NCBI RefSeq assembly: GCF_003721565.1 | Contig: NZ_RJJE01000009.1 | Span: 310,001 to 374,000, forward strand | Source: Rufibacter immobilis | GTDB lineage: Bacteria; Bacteroidota; Bacteroidia; Cytophagales; Hymenobacteraceae | Direction of reading: 5' to 3' | Length of the DNA stretch: 64,000 nucleotides | In this document: positions 25,610 through 34,554 of the stretch, one piece after another | Position numbering within the stretch: position 1 is the stretch's first letter | Layout of the letters: each line of letters starts with the position of its first letter | Notes under the pieces: model-generated | Database searches by the model: none | What the model was told of the DNA's origin: nothing | Seen by the model: the letters and a program-made list of their open reading frames with translations, nothing else | Program-made: the position numbers and the translations under genes

Positions 25610-26335
25610 ATGAAAAAGACCGTCCTTCTCTTTTCCTGCCTTCTGGCCCTGGCCGCCTGTAAGCAGAACAGTTCAGACGCCCAAGACAACAAAGAAGCCC
25701 AACTGGAGGAAGCCGCCGGCGCCATGGACGAGGAAGCCCTGGACGCGCAGACTCCCCAGACGCCGGATGGCGCCGCTCCGTCCACTTCCCAATCTGAGGC
25801 CATGAGCGAAGAGCCTTTGCCGGGCGCCACTTCTACCGCCTCTACCCCGCCGTCATCGGCTAATCCATTGTTCAACCTCACCCTTCGGCCGGGGCAGGTA
25901 GGTGCCGTGCGCGTGGGAATGCCCATTGACGAGGCCCGAAAACAGTACGGCAACACCAAGTTCAGGGAAACCACGCTCTTGCAGGAAGGCACCGAAACCA
26001 AAGCCTTTGAAGTGCTGGGCGAACGCCGCCGCACCGACATGGTGGTGGAGCAGGAATGTACCGGCACCAATTGCAGAGTCTTCCGGATCAAGGTGATCAA
26101 CCCAGCCTTCAAAACCCCGGGCGGCGTAGGCATTGGCAGCACCCTGGCAGATGTGAAGAAGTCTTTCCCCATTACCAGCATCAGCGCCGGCGAAGGCAAA
26201 CTGTACGCCATTTCCCAGGAGGCCAAGATGAGCTTCGCCCTGAACGCCACCAGCATCCCCGCTGGGAAATGGGGCAGCCTGAAGGTGAAAGACGTGCCAG
26301 ACAACACCCCCGTCTCAGAGATTCTGGTGTACTAA
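25610..26335 (+). CDS. Hypothetical lipoprotein
   Basis: A 241-residue lipoprotein with lipobox LAAC (Cys 17), a long acidic low-complexity segment (about 18-82, rich in Glu, Ala, Pro and Ser), then a globular domain (GQVGAVRVGMPIDEARKQYG ... GVGIGSTLADVKKSFPI) in which the pattern G-x-x-R-VGM-x-x-x-E/D-A repeats once (second copy GIGSTLADVKK). This resembles small periplasmic domains of unknown function in Bacteroidota. No role can be assigned. A perfect hairpin follows the stop. Confidence 0.75.
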   Translation: MKKTVLLFSCLLALAACKQNSSDAQDNKEAQLEEAAGAMDEEALDAQTPQTPDGAAPSTSQSEAMSEEPLPGATSTASTPPSSANPLFNLTLRPGQVGAVRVGMPIDEARKQYGNTKFRETTLLQEGTETKAFEVLGERRRTDMVVEQECTGTNCRVFRIKVINPAFKTPGGVGIGSTLADVKKSFPITSISAGEGKLYAISQEAKMSFALNATSIPAGKWGSLKVKDVPDNTPVSEILVY

Positions 26336-26360
26336 ATCTGATTGGCTTCTACTTTAACCC

Positions 26361-26388
26361 AGCAGCGCCGGCAAATGCCGGCGCTGCT
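26361..26388 (+). terminator. GC-rich hairpin after the lipoprotein gene
   Basis: AGCAGCGCCGGC pairs exactly with GCCGGCGCTGCT over AAAT. There is no T tract after it, so intrinsic termination is uncertain. Confidence 0.6.
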
Positions 26389-26390
26389 GG

Positions 26391-26490
26391 GTTACGGCTC
26401 CATTTAGCTGCGTTGTTTTGGGAAGATAGAGCAGAAGCGCGTGTTCTTGGCCAGCGAGGTTACGGCTCCTTTTAGCTGCGTTGTTTTGGG
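26391..26490. repeat. Two 32-bp direct repeats
   Basis: GTTACGGCTCCATTTAGCTG and the following 12 bases at 26391-26422 recur at 26459-26490 with one mismatch. The element also includes a CATTTAGC-like piece that recalls the palindromic repeat core. A half palindromic repeat (GGAAAAAGAGCCGCTAAACGC) follows at 26500-26520. Confidence 0.65.
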
Positions 26491-26555
26491 GCAAATTCAG
26501 GAAAAAGAGCCGCTAAACGCCTTTGCTGTTGCCGCCCAGCGAGAACAGGTATGTG

Positions 26556-27371
26556 TTATCTAGTCAGTTCCTGCAAGGCGTAGTTGCTGAACGAGCTGTT
26601 GTTCATGGAGGCGTATTTCAGGTCTTGGCCGCCTTTGAAGACTGCTCCTTTCCACTGCACCGGGTCGGCGAGTCTGGCGTACTTCAGGTTAGCCAGGCCC
26701 AGAAACGTGGCTTTCTGGAAATCGGCTCCCTCTGGGAAGGCAGCGTATTTGAAGTTGGCTTCGCGCTCAAAGGAAGCTCCCTTGAACTGCACCGCGCTGG
26801 GGAACTTCACGTATTTGAAATTGGCCTCCTCCCTAAACCTGGCTTTGCTGAAATCAATCCCGTTGCTGAATTTGCTGTACTTGAATAGGGCTTCCTCCTG
26901 GAAAGTGCTACCCGCGAAAGAAGCAATACCTCTGAACTGCGAGTATTTGAAATCGCTGCGCCGTTCAAACACGCATTCCTCAAACCGCACGTCTTTCTCA
27001 AAGTTGGTGTTGTAGACCTCATTCAGCTCAGACTTTAGCGAGATTTTGGGTTTGCCGTCTTCATAGTTAGGGTTGAAATAGGCCAGCACGTTGCCCTTGA
27101 AGGTGCAGTTAATGAAAGAGACCGGAGCGGTAACGGTGCTCACGTATTCTTTGCTCTCCCAGTTGCCCTGGCCGCCTTTAGCTGGTTGCAGGGTTTTGTT
27201 GGCCAATTGGGTCAGGTCCAGATCACCGGTGATGGTTACGTTCTGGTAACTAACGGCCTCGCCCCGGTTAATCTTAGCGATCACCTCAGCGGCGGGCACA
27301 TTGGTCTGCGCCCAGACAAGGGCGGGCAGCAGCAGCCAAAGCAGGAGAAAAAGCATGCTTCTGTTCTTCAT
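26556..27371 (-). CDS. Secreted pentapeptide-repeat protein
   Basis: A 271-residue exported protein with signal peptide (MKNRSMLFLLLWLLLPALVWAQ). From about residue 105 to 265 it is made of pentapeptide repeats (A/x-D/N-L/F-x-x). FKYS, FKYV and FKYA-type blocks recur regularly, for example RSDFKYSQF, ALFKYSKF, ANFKYVKF and ANFKYAAF. Such repeats fold into a right-handed quadrilateral beta-helix. An N-terminal part (VIAKINRGEAVSYQNVTITG) is also repeat-like. The role is unknown; the signal peptide places it in the periplasm or on the surface, unlike the cytoplasmic DNA-gyrase-binding members. Confidence 0.88.
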   Translation of the reverse strand: MKNRSMLFLLLWLLLPALVWAQTNVPAAEVIAKINRGEAVSYQNVTITGDLDLTQLANKTLQPAKGGQGNWESKEYVSTVTAPVSFINCTFKGNVLAYFNPNYEDGKPKISLKSELNEVYNTNFEKDVRFEECVFERRSDFKYSQFRGIASFAGSTFQEEALFKYSKFSNGIDFSKARFREEANFKYVKFPSAVQFKGASFEREANFKYAAFPEGADFQKATFLGLANLKYARLADPVQWKGAVFKGGQDLKYASMNNSSFSNYALQELTR

Positions 27372-27535
27372 CTTTCTAGAGGTTTATGTTTAGGATTAAA
27401 GTGACCTATGGTGAGATTCTGTCAGAAAGACTCGGTAAATCAGGAGAGGTTGCACCAACCTATGCCAGTTTCTATTATTTTGGAGCCGCATCCGTAAAAG
27501 GCTCAATAACAATCATCCAATCTAACTGAACAACC

Positions 27536-27973
27536 ATGGACTTCTTCCGAAACACGTACCGTTACCAAGACGCTGGCCTGTTGCTTCTGCGCATAGGCAT
27601 TGGGATTATGTTTATTCTGCACGGCTGGCCCAAGATCACCGGCGGCCCCGAGATGTGGGCGAAAGTAGGGGGTGCCATGGGTACGCTGGGCATCACGTTC
27701 GGTGCTACCTTCTGGGGCTTTATGGCTTCGTTCGCGGAGGCAGGGGGCGGTTTATTGCTGCTGCTGGGCTTGTTCTTCCGTCCGGCCACTTTGCTCATGT
27801 TCTTCACCATGCTGGTAGCCTCCTACATGCATTACACCTCCGGCGACGGCTTTGCCGGCTATTCCCACGCCCTGGAAGCGGCCATTCTTTTTATCAGCTT
27901 GTTCTTCATAGGCCCCGGCCGCTACAGCCTGGACAACAACTTCTTCGGGTCCCGCAGCTTCAACCGGCTTTAG
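27536..27973 (+). CDS. DoxX family membrane protein
   Basis: A 145-residue protein with four membrane helices of the DoxX/SURF4-like family. The start RYQDAGLLLLRIGIGIMFILHGWPK is characteristic. Members are linked to quinone or redox biology, but function is poorly defined. Single-gene unit followed by a palindromic repeat, with the divergent pentapeptide-repeat gene upstream. Confidence 0.9.
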   Translation: MDFFRNTYRYQDAGLLLLRIGIGIMFILHGWPKITGGPEMWAKVGGAMGTLGITFGATFWGFMASFAEAGGGLLLLLGLFFRPATLLMFFTMLVASYMHYTSGDGFAGYSHALEAAILFISLFFIGPGRYSLDNNFFGSRSFNRL

Positions 27974-27995
27974 TCTTCGCTTACATTTTTAATTT

Positions 27996-28043
27996 AAATG
28001 CGTTTAGGGGCTGTTTTCAGAAAAACAGCCCCTAAACGCATTT
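27996..28043. repeat. Palindromic repeat, full copy
   Basis: AAATGCG/CGCATTT outer arms; the core GTTTAGGGGCTGTTTT pairs with AAAACAGCCCCTAAAC. It lies 23 bases after the DoxX stop. Confidence 0.93.
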
Positions 28044-28180
28044 TGCTTACCAGCTCATTCTCTTCTAGCCGCTGATTCTCTCTGCTGCCCCGGTTTCGCT
28101 GCGTGGCAGCGAGGGCAGTCTGGAGACTCCCCTTCATCCAAAGACACGAGTCCGGAGACTCGCGCCATGCTCGGTCTCAA

Positions 28181-28393
28181 CCTGCAACAGCCTCTGCTAA
28201 ACGCACCTATTCCAGTCTTTCCCTAGAGCGCCTCGCTTGTGGCCAAGTAAGAAAGAAACTAAACGCCAACTGCACAGCATCGCCGCAAGGGCTTACGAGA
28301 GGGGAAGACGAGGCCCCGCGGCCGTGAGCGCTTACCAGAAAAGATGAAACCACACCGCCCATAAAGCTATAGACAAACAGCTAAGCCAAGGCA
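28181..28393 (+). repeat. Dispersed non-coding repeat L, copy 3
   Basis: Collinear with 1123-1340 from CCTGCAACAGCCT to the GCCAAG(T)CCAAGGC-like end. The 50-bp core is at 28303-28352; CCCTAGAGCGCCTCGCTTG is identical to copy 1. Just upstream are CGAGTCCGGAGACTCG inverted-repeat sequences (28146-28162). The 500-base gap between DoxX and the M14 gene contains only this element and the palindromic repeat. Confidence 0.77.
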
Positions 28394-28478
28394 TCAGCCA
28401 ACGGCAACCACCACGCTGTTTTTCATTTCCCGCCAGAATAAGTAACATTACAAGCTCAATCTTACACCCATCCTCCCC

Positions 28479-30230
28479 ATGCTGCTTACCCTGCTCACCA
28501 CGCTTGCCGCGCTGTGGCCCACCACTCCGCCCTCAGACTGGCAAACGCCCTATGAAAAAAGCAAAGGCACCCAAACCGCCACGTACTACGAGTGCATAGA
28601 CTATTATCAGCGCCTGGACCAGGCCTATCCCGAGATCAAAATGACCGCCATTGGCATGACCGATGTAGGCAAACCCCTGCACACCGTGGTGGTGTCTACC
28701 GATGGTGATTTTGACCCCGCGTCTATCCACCGGAAAGGGAAAACCGTGCTACTGGTGCAGAACGGCATCCATCCGGGCGAGCCCGAAGGCATTGACGCCA
28801 CCATGATGCTCACCCGCAACCTCATGCAGGACAAGAAACTAAAGAAGCAGCTGGACAACGTGGTATTGGTCATCATCCCGGTCTATAACATCGGTGGTGC
28901 CCTCAACCGCAACAGCCACACCCGCACGAACCAGAACGGGCCCGAGAGCTACGGCTTCAGGGGCAACGCCCGCCACCTGGACCTTAACCGCGATTTCATC
29001 AAGGAAGACTCCAAGAACGCCAAAACCTTCGCCACCATTTTCCGGACCTGGGACCCCGAGGTGTTCGTGGACAACCACACCAGCAACGGCGCCGATTACC
29101 AGTACACCATGACGCTCATTCCCACGCAGCACAACAAATTGGGCGGCGCATTAGGCACACTGCTTAAGCAACAAATGATTCCGGCGCTGTACAAAGGCAT
29201 GGAGAAACGCAAATGGCCGCTGGTGCCGTACGTGAACTCGCGCGGCGAAACCCCGGAGACCGGCATCTTCGGGTTCAGTGATTTGCCCCGCTACGCCAGC
29301 GGCTACACCACGCTGTTCCAGACGCTGGGCTTTATCCCGGAGACCCACATGCTCAAGCCGTTTGACAAGCGCGTGGCCTCTACCTATGACCTCATGCTGG
29401 AGTTCCTGGACTACACTGCCAAAAACGGGAAAGCCATTCAGGCTGCCCGGCAGAAAGACCGCGCTGCCCTGCTCACGCAGCAGGAATTTGTGCTGAACTG
29501 GGCGCCTGACACCACGCAGGTAGAAACCATCCAGTTCAGGGGCTACGAAGCCAAATACAAATCCAGCGAGGTGAGCGGCCTGGAGCGCCTGTACTATGAC
29601 CGCAAAGCCCCGTTCACCCGCCCCGTGAAGTTCTTTGACACGTTCCGCCCCACGCTTACCGTTTTCAAACCCGTGGCCTATCTTATTCCGCAGGCCTGGA
29701 CCGAGGTGATTGAGCGGCTGCAACAAAACCAGGTGGAGCTGAAACGCCTGAGCAAAGACACCGTCTTAACCCCGGAAACCTACTACATCACCGACTATAA
29801 AACCAGTCCGCGCCCGTACGAGGGGCATTACCTGCACTCTGAGGTACAGGTGAAGAAAGTGCAGCAGCCCATCCGGTACTTTGCCGGCGATTACGTGGTG
29901 TACCTGAACCAGACCGCCAACCGCTTTCTGGTGGAGACCCTGGAGCCCCAGGCCCCAGATTCGTATTTCGCCTGGAACTTCTTTGACTCCATTCTTGGGC
30001 AGAAAGAATATTTCTCAGCGTATGTGTTTGAAGACCTGGCCGCCGAATACCTCAAGAAAGACCCTAAGCTGAAAGCCGCTCTGGAGGAAGCCAAAGCCAA
30101 AGACCCCAATCTGACCAAGAGCGCCCAGGCCCAGCTCACGTTCATCTACCGCAACACGCCCCACTATGAGAATACCCATATGCGGTACCCAGTAGCTCGG
30201 TGGCAGGGTGGAGATCTGCCTGTACAGTAA
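28479..30230 (+). CDS. M14 family zinc carboxypeptidase
   Basis: A 583-residue protein with an M14-type domain in its N-terminal half: zinc ligands HPGEPEG (His about 97, Glu about 100) and DNHTSNG (His about 200), the substrate Arg in DLNRDF, and a likely catalytic Glu in FIPETHM. A C-terminal region of about 250 residues is typical for a Bacteroidota subgroup annotated as M14 metallopeptidase. The N-terminus MLLTLLTTLAALWPTTPP is a short, possibly cleaved signal sequence, so the enzyme is probably periplasmic. A palindromic repeat and a terminator follow. Confidence 0.9.
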   Translation: MLLTLLTTLAALWPTTPPSDWQTPYEKSKGTQTATYYECIDYYQRLDQAYPEIKMTAIGMTDVGKPLHTVVVSTDGDFDPASIHRKGKTVLLVQNGIHPGEPEGIDATMMLTRNLMQDKKLKKQLDNVVLVIIPVYNIGGALNRNSHTRTNQNGPESYGFRGNARHLDLNRDFIKEDSKNAKTFATIFRTWDPEVFVDNHTSNGADYQYTMTLIPTQHNKLGGALGTLLKQQMIPALYKGMEKRKWPLVPYVNSRGETPETGIFGFSDLPRYASGYTTLFQTLGFIPETHMLKPFDKRVASTYDLMLEFLDYTAKNGKAIQAARQKDRAALLTQQEFVLNWAPDTTQVETIQFRGYEAKYKSSEVSGLERLYYDRKAPFTRPVKFFDTFRPTLTVFKPVAYLIPQAWTEVIERLQQNQVELKRLSKDTVLTPETYYITDYKTSPRPYEGHYLHSEVQVKKVQQPIRYFAGDYVVYLNQTANRFLVETLEPQAPDSYFAWNFFDSILGQKEYFSAYVFEDLAAEYLKKDPKLKAALEEAKAKDPNLTKSAQAQLTFIYRNTPHYENTHMRYPVARWQGGDLPVQ

Positions 30231-30233
30231 AGA

Positions 30234-30275
30234 GCTGTTTAGAGGCTCTTTTTCCAAAAACAGCCCTAAACGCAG
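30234..30275. repeat. Palindromic repeat, diverged copy
   Basis: CTGTTTAGAGGCTC-T5-CC on the left, CAGCCCTAAACGC on the right, immediately after the M14 stop. Confidence 0.8.
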
Positions 30276-30276
30276 C

Positions 30277-30312
30277 AAAAGAGAAGCCTCCCTTACAGGA
30301 GGCTTTTCTTTT
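30277..30312. terminator. Intrinsic terminator of the M14 gene
   Basis: A 15-bp stem around AAGCCTCC/GGAGGCTT with one mismatch, ending in CTTTT. Confidence 0.8.
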
Positions 30313-30354
30313 GCCCAAGCCACAAGAGATTCTAGCATTTCACCTAAATCCTTC

Positions 30355-30362
30355 TAGCTTTG
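30355..30362 (+). promoter_or_regulatory. Candidate -7 box (TAGCTTTG) of the ABC operon
   Basis: Matches TAnnTTTG, 30 bases before the TTG start of the ABC ATPase. No clear -33 box at normal distance. Confidence 0.4.
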
Positions 30363-30392
30363 TAAGACACCATTTTTCAATTCACAACTGAT

Positions 30393-31295
30393 TTGGCAGA
30401 CATTCTAAACATACAAGGCTTGAGCAAGCGCTACGGCAGCGTGCAGGCCCTGGACCAGCTGAGCATTAGTGTGCCCCAAGGCAGCATTTACGGCTTATTG
30501 GGCCCCAACGGGAGCGGCAAAACTACTACGCTGGGCATTGTGCTGGATGTGCTCAACGCCACCGGCGGATCGTTCCAATGGTTTGGGCAGCCTTTGTCCA
30601 AAAGTACCAAACGCCGCATTGGCGCGCTCCTGGAAACGCCCAACTTCTACCCGTACCTCACCGGCGAGGAAAACCTGCGCATCACCGCCGACGTGAAACG
30701 AATAGACCATAGCCGCATTCCGGCGGTGCTGGAAACCGTGGGGCTGGCCGGGCGCAAGCACAGCAAGTTCAAAGGCTATTCTTTGGGCATGAAGCAGCGG
30801 CTCGCCATTGCCGCCGCCCTCTTGGGCGACCCCGAGGTACTGGTGCTGGATGAGCCCACCAACGGCTTGGACCCCGAGGGCATTGCCGAGGTGCGGCAAC
30901 TTATCCTGGATATTTCTGCGCAGGGGAAAACCATTATTCTGGCCAGTCACTTGCTGGACGAAGTGGAGAAAGTCTGCACCCACATGGCCGTTCTGCGCAG
31001 CGGCAAACTCAAAGTGCAGGGACCCGTCTCTTCCATCATGGCCACCAATGACCTGGTGTTCATCAACGGTGGGGCTCCTCTGGAACAACTGCTCCAGGTG
31101 GCGCGCACCCTTCCCTTCGTGTCCGATGCCCGCGCCGTGCACCAACAGATACAGCTCACCCTCCACCCCAACACAGACGGTTCCGCGGTGAACCGCGCCT
31201 TCTTTGCGCAGGGCATCGCGCTGGGGCAGCTGGTGGTGCGCAAAAAGAGCCTGGAAAGCCAGTTCATGGAAATCATTAAAGCAGACCAAGTATGA
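30393..31295 (+). CDS. ABC-2 type transporter, ATP-binding subunit
   Basis: A 300-residue ATPase with Walker A GPNGSGKTTT, signature YSLGMKQRLAIA, Walker B VLVLDEPTNGLD and the H-loop ASHLLDE. The C-terminal 80 residues form the extension common in export-type ATPases of this kind. The start is taken as TTG (30393): no ATG or GTG lies between the upstream in-frame stop and the conserved beginning ILNIQGLSKRYG. The stop overlaps the permease start by 4 bases (ATGA), so the two are translationally coupled. The cargo is unknown. Confidence 0.92.
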   Translation: MADILNIQGLSKRYGSVQALDQLSISVPQGSIYGLLGPNGSGKTTTLGIVLDVLNATGGSFQWFGQPLSKSTKRRIGALLETPNFYPYLTGEENLRITADVKRIDHSRIPAVLETVGLAGRKHSKFKGYSLGMKQRLAIAAALLGDPEVLVLDEPTNGLDPEGIAEVRQLILDISAQGKTIILASHLLDEVEKVCTHMAVLRSGKLKVQGPVSSIMATNDLVFINGGAPLEQLLQVARTLPFVSDARAVHQQIQLTLHPNTDGSAVNRAFFAQGIALGQLVVRKKSLESQFMEIIKADQV

Positions 31296-32065
31296 CCTCC
31301 CTCTTTCGTATTGAACTCCGGAAACTGTTGACCTATTCCACGTTCTGGATCTTGCTGGCGCTCCAGTGCAGCCTGCTGTTCATCTTTTTCTACGCCCGGG
31401 GCCACGTGCAGGTGAACGGGCAGATGGCCGGCGCTACCTTGTACCAGTTTCCTAAACTCTGGATGCACCTCACCTACGTCTCCAGTTTCCTGAACCTGAT
31501 TCCGGCTATTCTGATCATCATCCTGGTCACCGATGAATACACCTTCCGGACCCTGCGCCAACAGGTCATTGACGGGTTCTCGCGGGCCAACCTGGTACAG
31601 GGCAAATATGCGGTAGTGCTGCTGGTGGCGGTCTTGCTGAGCCTGTACCTGCTGCTGCTGGGCCTGGGCTTCGGGCTGTACTTCTCCCCGTCTTCGGGCG
31701 GGGGCAGTATGTTCACAGAGGCGCAGAGTATTTTATATTATCTGGTGCAGTTGGTGGGCTACATGTCTATGGCCATGCTGGTGGCGTTTCTGCTCCGCAA
31801 AACCGGGCTGGCCATCTTGGCTTTTATGGCCTACAGCCTGATCATTGAGCGGCTCATCCAATGGCAGATGCCTGATTCCATTGACAAGTATTTTCCTATG
31901 AAAGCGATGGGCGCGCTGGTGCAAAATCCGCATAAGGAGCTGGAGCAGATGGTATTGGGCGCATCAGATTTCCTTACCCCCTTGCAGGCCACGGTGCCGG
32001 TAGTCTTGTATGTATCTCTTTTCTGCTTCCTGAGCTACCAAATATTGAGAATGCGGGACTTGTAG
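31292..32065 (+). CDS. ABC-2 type transporter, permease subunit
   Basis: A 257-residue protein with about six membrane helices (about 10-30, 62-82, 107-130, 151-170, 175-190 and 228-250) of the ABC-2 permease type. It works with the ATPase encoded by the overlapping upstream gene. No substrate-binding or accessory protein is adjacent, so this is a minimal exporter of the kind used for antibiotics, lipids or, in gliding Bacteroidota, as Gld-like systems; it is not clearly GldF. Substrate unknown. Confidence 0.88.
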   Translation: MTSLFRIELRKLLTYSTFWILLALQCSLLFIFFYARGHVQVNGQMAGATLYQFPKLWMHLTYVSSFLNLIPAILIIILVTDEYTFRTLRQQVIDGFSRANLVQGKYAVVLLVAVLLSLYLLLLGLGFGLYFSPSSGGGSMFTEAQSILYYLVQLVGYMSMAMLVAFLLRKTGLAILAFMAYSLIIERLIQWQMPDSIDKYFPMKAMGALVQNPHKELEQMVLGASDFLTPLQATVPVVLYVSLFCFLSYQILRMRDL

Positions 32066-32104
32066 GCGTTTAGCGGCTCTTTTTCCAAAAAAGGCTCTAA
32101 AACA
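32066..32104. repeat. Palindromic repeat, degenerate right arm
   Basis: GCGTTTAGCGGCTC-T5-CC on the left, AAGGCTCTAAAACA on the right, directly after the permease stop. Confidence 0.7.
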
Positions 32105-32105
32105 T

Positions 32106-32155
32106 AAAAGCAGAAGGCCGCGCCGCAAGTACATGCGGCGCGGCCTTCTGCTTTT
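32106..32155. terminator. Perfect 21-bp bidirectional terminator
   Basis: The stem starting AAAAGCAGAAGGCCGCGCC is matched exactly after an 8-base loop, with A and T tracts at the ends. It lies between convergent genes. Confidence 0.88.
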
Positions 32156-32200
32156 ATAGTGAATTGCAAGCGTTTAGATTGCAAGCGGTTAGTAGATATA

Positions 32201-32914
32201 TTACATATCCAGGGAGGAGGTTTTGACTTCTGGTTGGGAAATAGCCCCGAAGTAACTCACAATCTTAGCCAAATCCGGTAGGCTGGTGTACTTGAGTTTG
32301 TTCTGCTTGATGTACTCTTTCATCACGCTGCCTTTCTTGCCGTAGATCACTTCCATGTCTTTCTTCACGTTGCGCAGTTCCTTCACCTTACCGTTGGGCA
32401 GAAGAATAAAGAAGCTGTCCAGGCGCTGGTCTACGTACATGGGGCCACCCACCGGGTAGCCTCTGTACCCGTAGCCATACGGGTAGTAGCTGTTCCGGTA
32501 CATGGGGTCACGGCTCACGTCGCGGCGGGTCATGGTCTCACGTTTCAGCAGGCCATATTTGCCAATCACGATCTGTTCAAAAAACGCCGGAGCCAGAAAA
32601 TCACTGTAGTCATTCCCGAAATTCCAGCGTTGGGTCACAAACACCCGGCGGTAACGCCCATCATTGTCAATGGCCTCAAACCCGCGCACCGCCACCGGCG
32701 AGTACGCCACCGTGGTTCCGTCTGCTTTGTTGATCCTGATTAAATCCTCTGTGCGGTGGTAGGTGATTTTACCGCTCACTGAGTCGCCGGTGGCTAAGTA
32801 GACCCTTCCCGCCGGCCATTCGTCCACCAGACCGGAAGACTGCGCCATGGTGTTGGCGGCCCACAGAAACCCCAGCACCAAAAGCCCGATCGCTTTTCTT
32901 ACCATCTTCTTCAT
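32201..32914 (-). CDS. Hypothetical exported protein
   Basis: A 237-residue protein with signal peptide (KAIGLLVLGFLWAANTMAQ). It has a beta-rich part (GDSVSGKITYHRTEDLIRIN) and a Tyr/Gly/Pro-rich stretch (YPYGYGYRGYPVGGP). The C-terminal part includes EVIYGKKGSVMKEYIKQN. I recognise no assigned family, although similar small secreted proteins are common in Cytophagales. Monocistronic. Confidence 0.72.
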   Translation of the reverse strand: MKKMVRKAIGLLVLGFLWAANTMAQSSGLVDEWPAGRVYLATGDSVSGKITYHRTEDLIRINKADGTTVAYSPVAVRGFEAIDNDGRYRRVFVTQRWNFGNDYSDFLAPAFFEQIVIGKYGLLKRETMTRRDVSRDPMYRNSYYPYGYGYRGYPVGGPMYVDQRLDSFFILLPNGKVKELRNVKKDMEVIYGKKGSVMKEYIKQNKLKYTSLPDLAKIVSYFGAISQPEVKTSSLDM

Positions 32915-33138
32915 CCTTAAAGTTGCCTGAGTAAATTTATACTACTTTCTAAAAAAAATATACTTCAAATAAACATAGAAGGTTGTCTATTCTTCAGGAC
33001 TTTATAACGTTTGGAACCACTTTTTCTTGTGCCCCTGCCCGCCCGCTATGGCTTTAACTCAATTCTTCTTTTCATCGGCCCAACAGTACAGAAAAATAGT
33101 GTTTTTAGAAGCCGGCTGCCAATGGTTCAGGAGGTGTT

Positions 33139-33181
33139 AAAAGCAGAAAGGCGGAAGAAGTTCTTCCGCCTTTCTGCTTTT
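33139..33181. terminator. Perfect 21-bp terminator at the ribBA end
   Basis: AAAAGCAGAAAGGCGGAAG and its exact complement with a single central G; it overlaps the ribBA stop codon by two bases. Confidence 0.85.
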
Positions 33182-34382
33182 ATTTTTTCAGGATCTGGTG
33201 CCCCAGTTTATCCCGTTTGGTGGTAAGGTAACGTTGGTTATGGGCGTTGGGGGCAATCTCAATGGGCACCTGCTCCACAATCTGCAGCCCGTAGCCAATG
33301 AGGCCGGTGCGCTTGCGCGGATTGTTGGAGAGCAAGCGCATTTTGGTGACGCCCAGGTCGCGCAGAATCTGCGCGCCCACCCCATAGTCGCGCTCGTCTG
33401 TCCCGAAACCCAGCTGCAAATTAGCCTCCACGGTGTCTAAGCCCTGCTCCTGCAGTTTGTAGGCCTTGAGCTTGTTCAGAAGACCAATGCCGCGGCCTTC
33501 CTGGTTCATGTACACGATTACGCCTTTGCCTTCCTGCTCAATCATCTCCATGGCTTTGTGGAGCTGCGGACCGCAGTCGCAGCGGCAAGACCCAAAGATA
33601 TCACCGGTAACGCAGGAAGAGTGTACGCGCACCAAAATAGGCTCGCCTTCTTCCCAGGTACCTTTTACCAGCGCCAGGTGTTTGGCATTATTGCTGCGTT
33701 GGGTGTAGGCGTACAGATCAAAACTTCCCCAGTCTGTGGGCAGTTCTACGGCAATCTCACGGTCAATGAGGCTTTCCTTTTGCAGGCGGTAGGTGATGAG
33801 GTCTTTGATGGAGATGAGCTTGAGGTTGAATTTCTCGGCTACTTTCTCCAGGTCTGGCATGCGGGCCATGGTGCCGTCTTCGTTCATGATCTCCACCAGC
33901 ACACCGGCGGGGGCCAGTCCGGCCAGTTGGGCCAGGTCCACGGCGGCCTCCGTGTGGCCGGCTCTCCTGATCACGCCTTCCTTGCGGGCTCGAAGCGGGA
34001 AAATGTGCCCAGGTTTGCCCAGAGAGGCCGGATCGGTCTTAGGATCGGCGAGGGCCAGAATGGTTTTGGCGCGGTCTGAGGCCGAGATGCCCGTGGTGCA
34101 GCCGTGACCAAGCAAATCCACTGACACAGTGAACGGCGTGGCGTGCAGCGCGGTATTACGGCCCACCATCAGTTCCAGGCCCAGCTCATCGCAGCGCTCC
34201 TCGGTAAGCGGGGCGCAGATGAGGCCCCGGCCATGGGTAGCCATGAAGTTGACTATCTCGGGCGTGATTTTCTCCGCGGCACAGATAAAGTCTCCTTCGT
34301 TCTCGCGGTCATCGTCGTCTACCACAATGATCACTTTGCCGGCCTTTATGTCCTCAATGGCGTCTTCTATTTTATCTAACAT
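33180..34382 (-). CDS. ribBA: RibBA: DHBP synthase / GTP cyclohydrolase II
   Basis: A 400-residue bifunctional riboflavin enzyme. Residues 1-200 are 3,4-dihydroxy-2-butanone-4-phosphate synthase (acidic [11 protein letters not shown], and HTEAAVDLA); residues 205-400 are GTP cyclohydrolase II, with the zinc site [20 protein letters not shown] and the GTP-binding [14 protein letters not shown] stretch. Both sets of key residues look intact. It commits GTP and ribulose-5-phosphate to flavin synthesis in the cytoplasm. No FMN riboswitch was seen in the 190 bases before the start. Confidence 0.97.
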   Translation of the reverse strand: MLDKIEDAIEDIKAGKVIIVVDDDDRENEGDFICAAEKITPEIVNFMATHGRGLICAPLTEERCDELGLELMVGRNTALHATPFTVSVDLLGHGCTTGISASDRAKTILALADPKTDPASLGKPGHIFPLRARKEGVIRRAGHTEAAVDLAQLAGLAPAGVLVEIMNEDGTMARMPDLEKVAEKFNLKLISIKDLITYRLQKESLIDREIAVELPTDWGSFDLYAYTQRSNNAKHLALVKGTWEEGEPILVRVHSSCVTGDIFGSCRCDCGPQLHKAMEMIEQEGKGVIVYMNQEGRGIGLLNKLKAYKLQEQGLDTVEANLQLGFGTDERDYGVGAQILRDLGVTKMRLLSNNPRKRTGLIGYGLQIVEQVPIEIAPNAHNQRYLTTKRDKLGHQILKK

Positions 34383-34515
34383 GATGTATATGTAAAGTGA
34401 GGGCAGAGCGCCTCTTCTACCACAGAGGCATCTTTGTCTTTGAGCCGCAAAGATAGCGGTTTTTCATGGCAAGCAGCCACCCGGGGCAATTTCCTCTAAG
34501 CAACTGACCTTCTGT

Positions 34516-34554
34516 GGTTTTGGCTCTTTTTCAGAAAAACGGCCCCTAAACGGC
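34516..34554. repeat. Degenerate palindromic repeat
   Basis: The left arm is decayed (TGGTTTTGGCTC-T5), the right arm ACGGCCCCTAAACGG is good. It lies 17 bases after the dnaG stop. Confidence 0.65.

Noticed and set aside
28103-28327. 74-codon frame before the M14 gene
   Set aside because: It lies within repeat L copy 3 and is not kept in copies 1 and 2.
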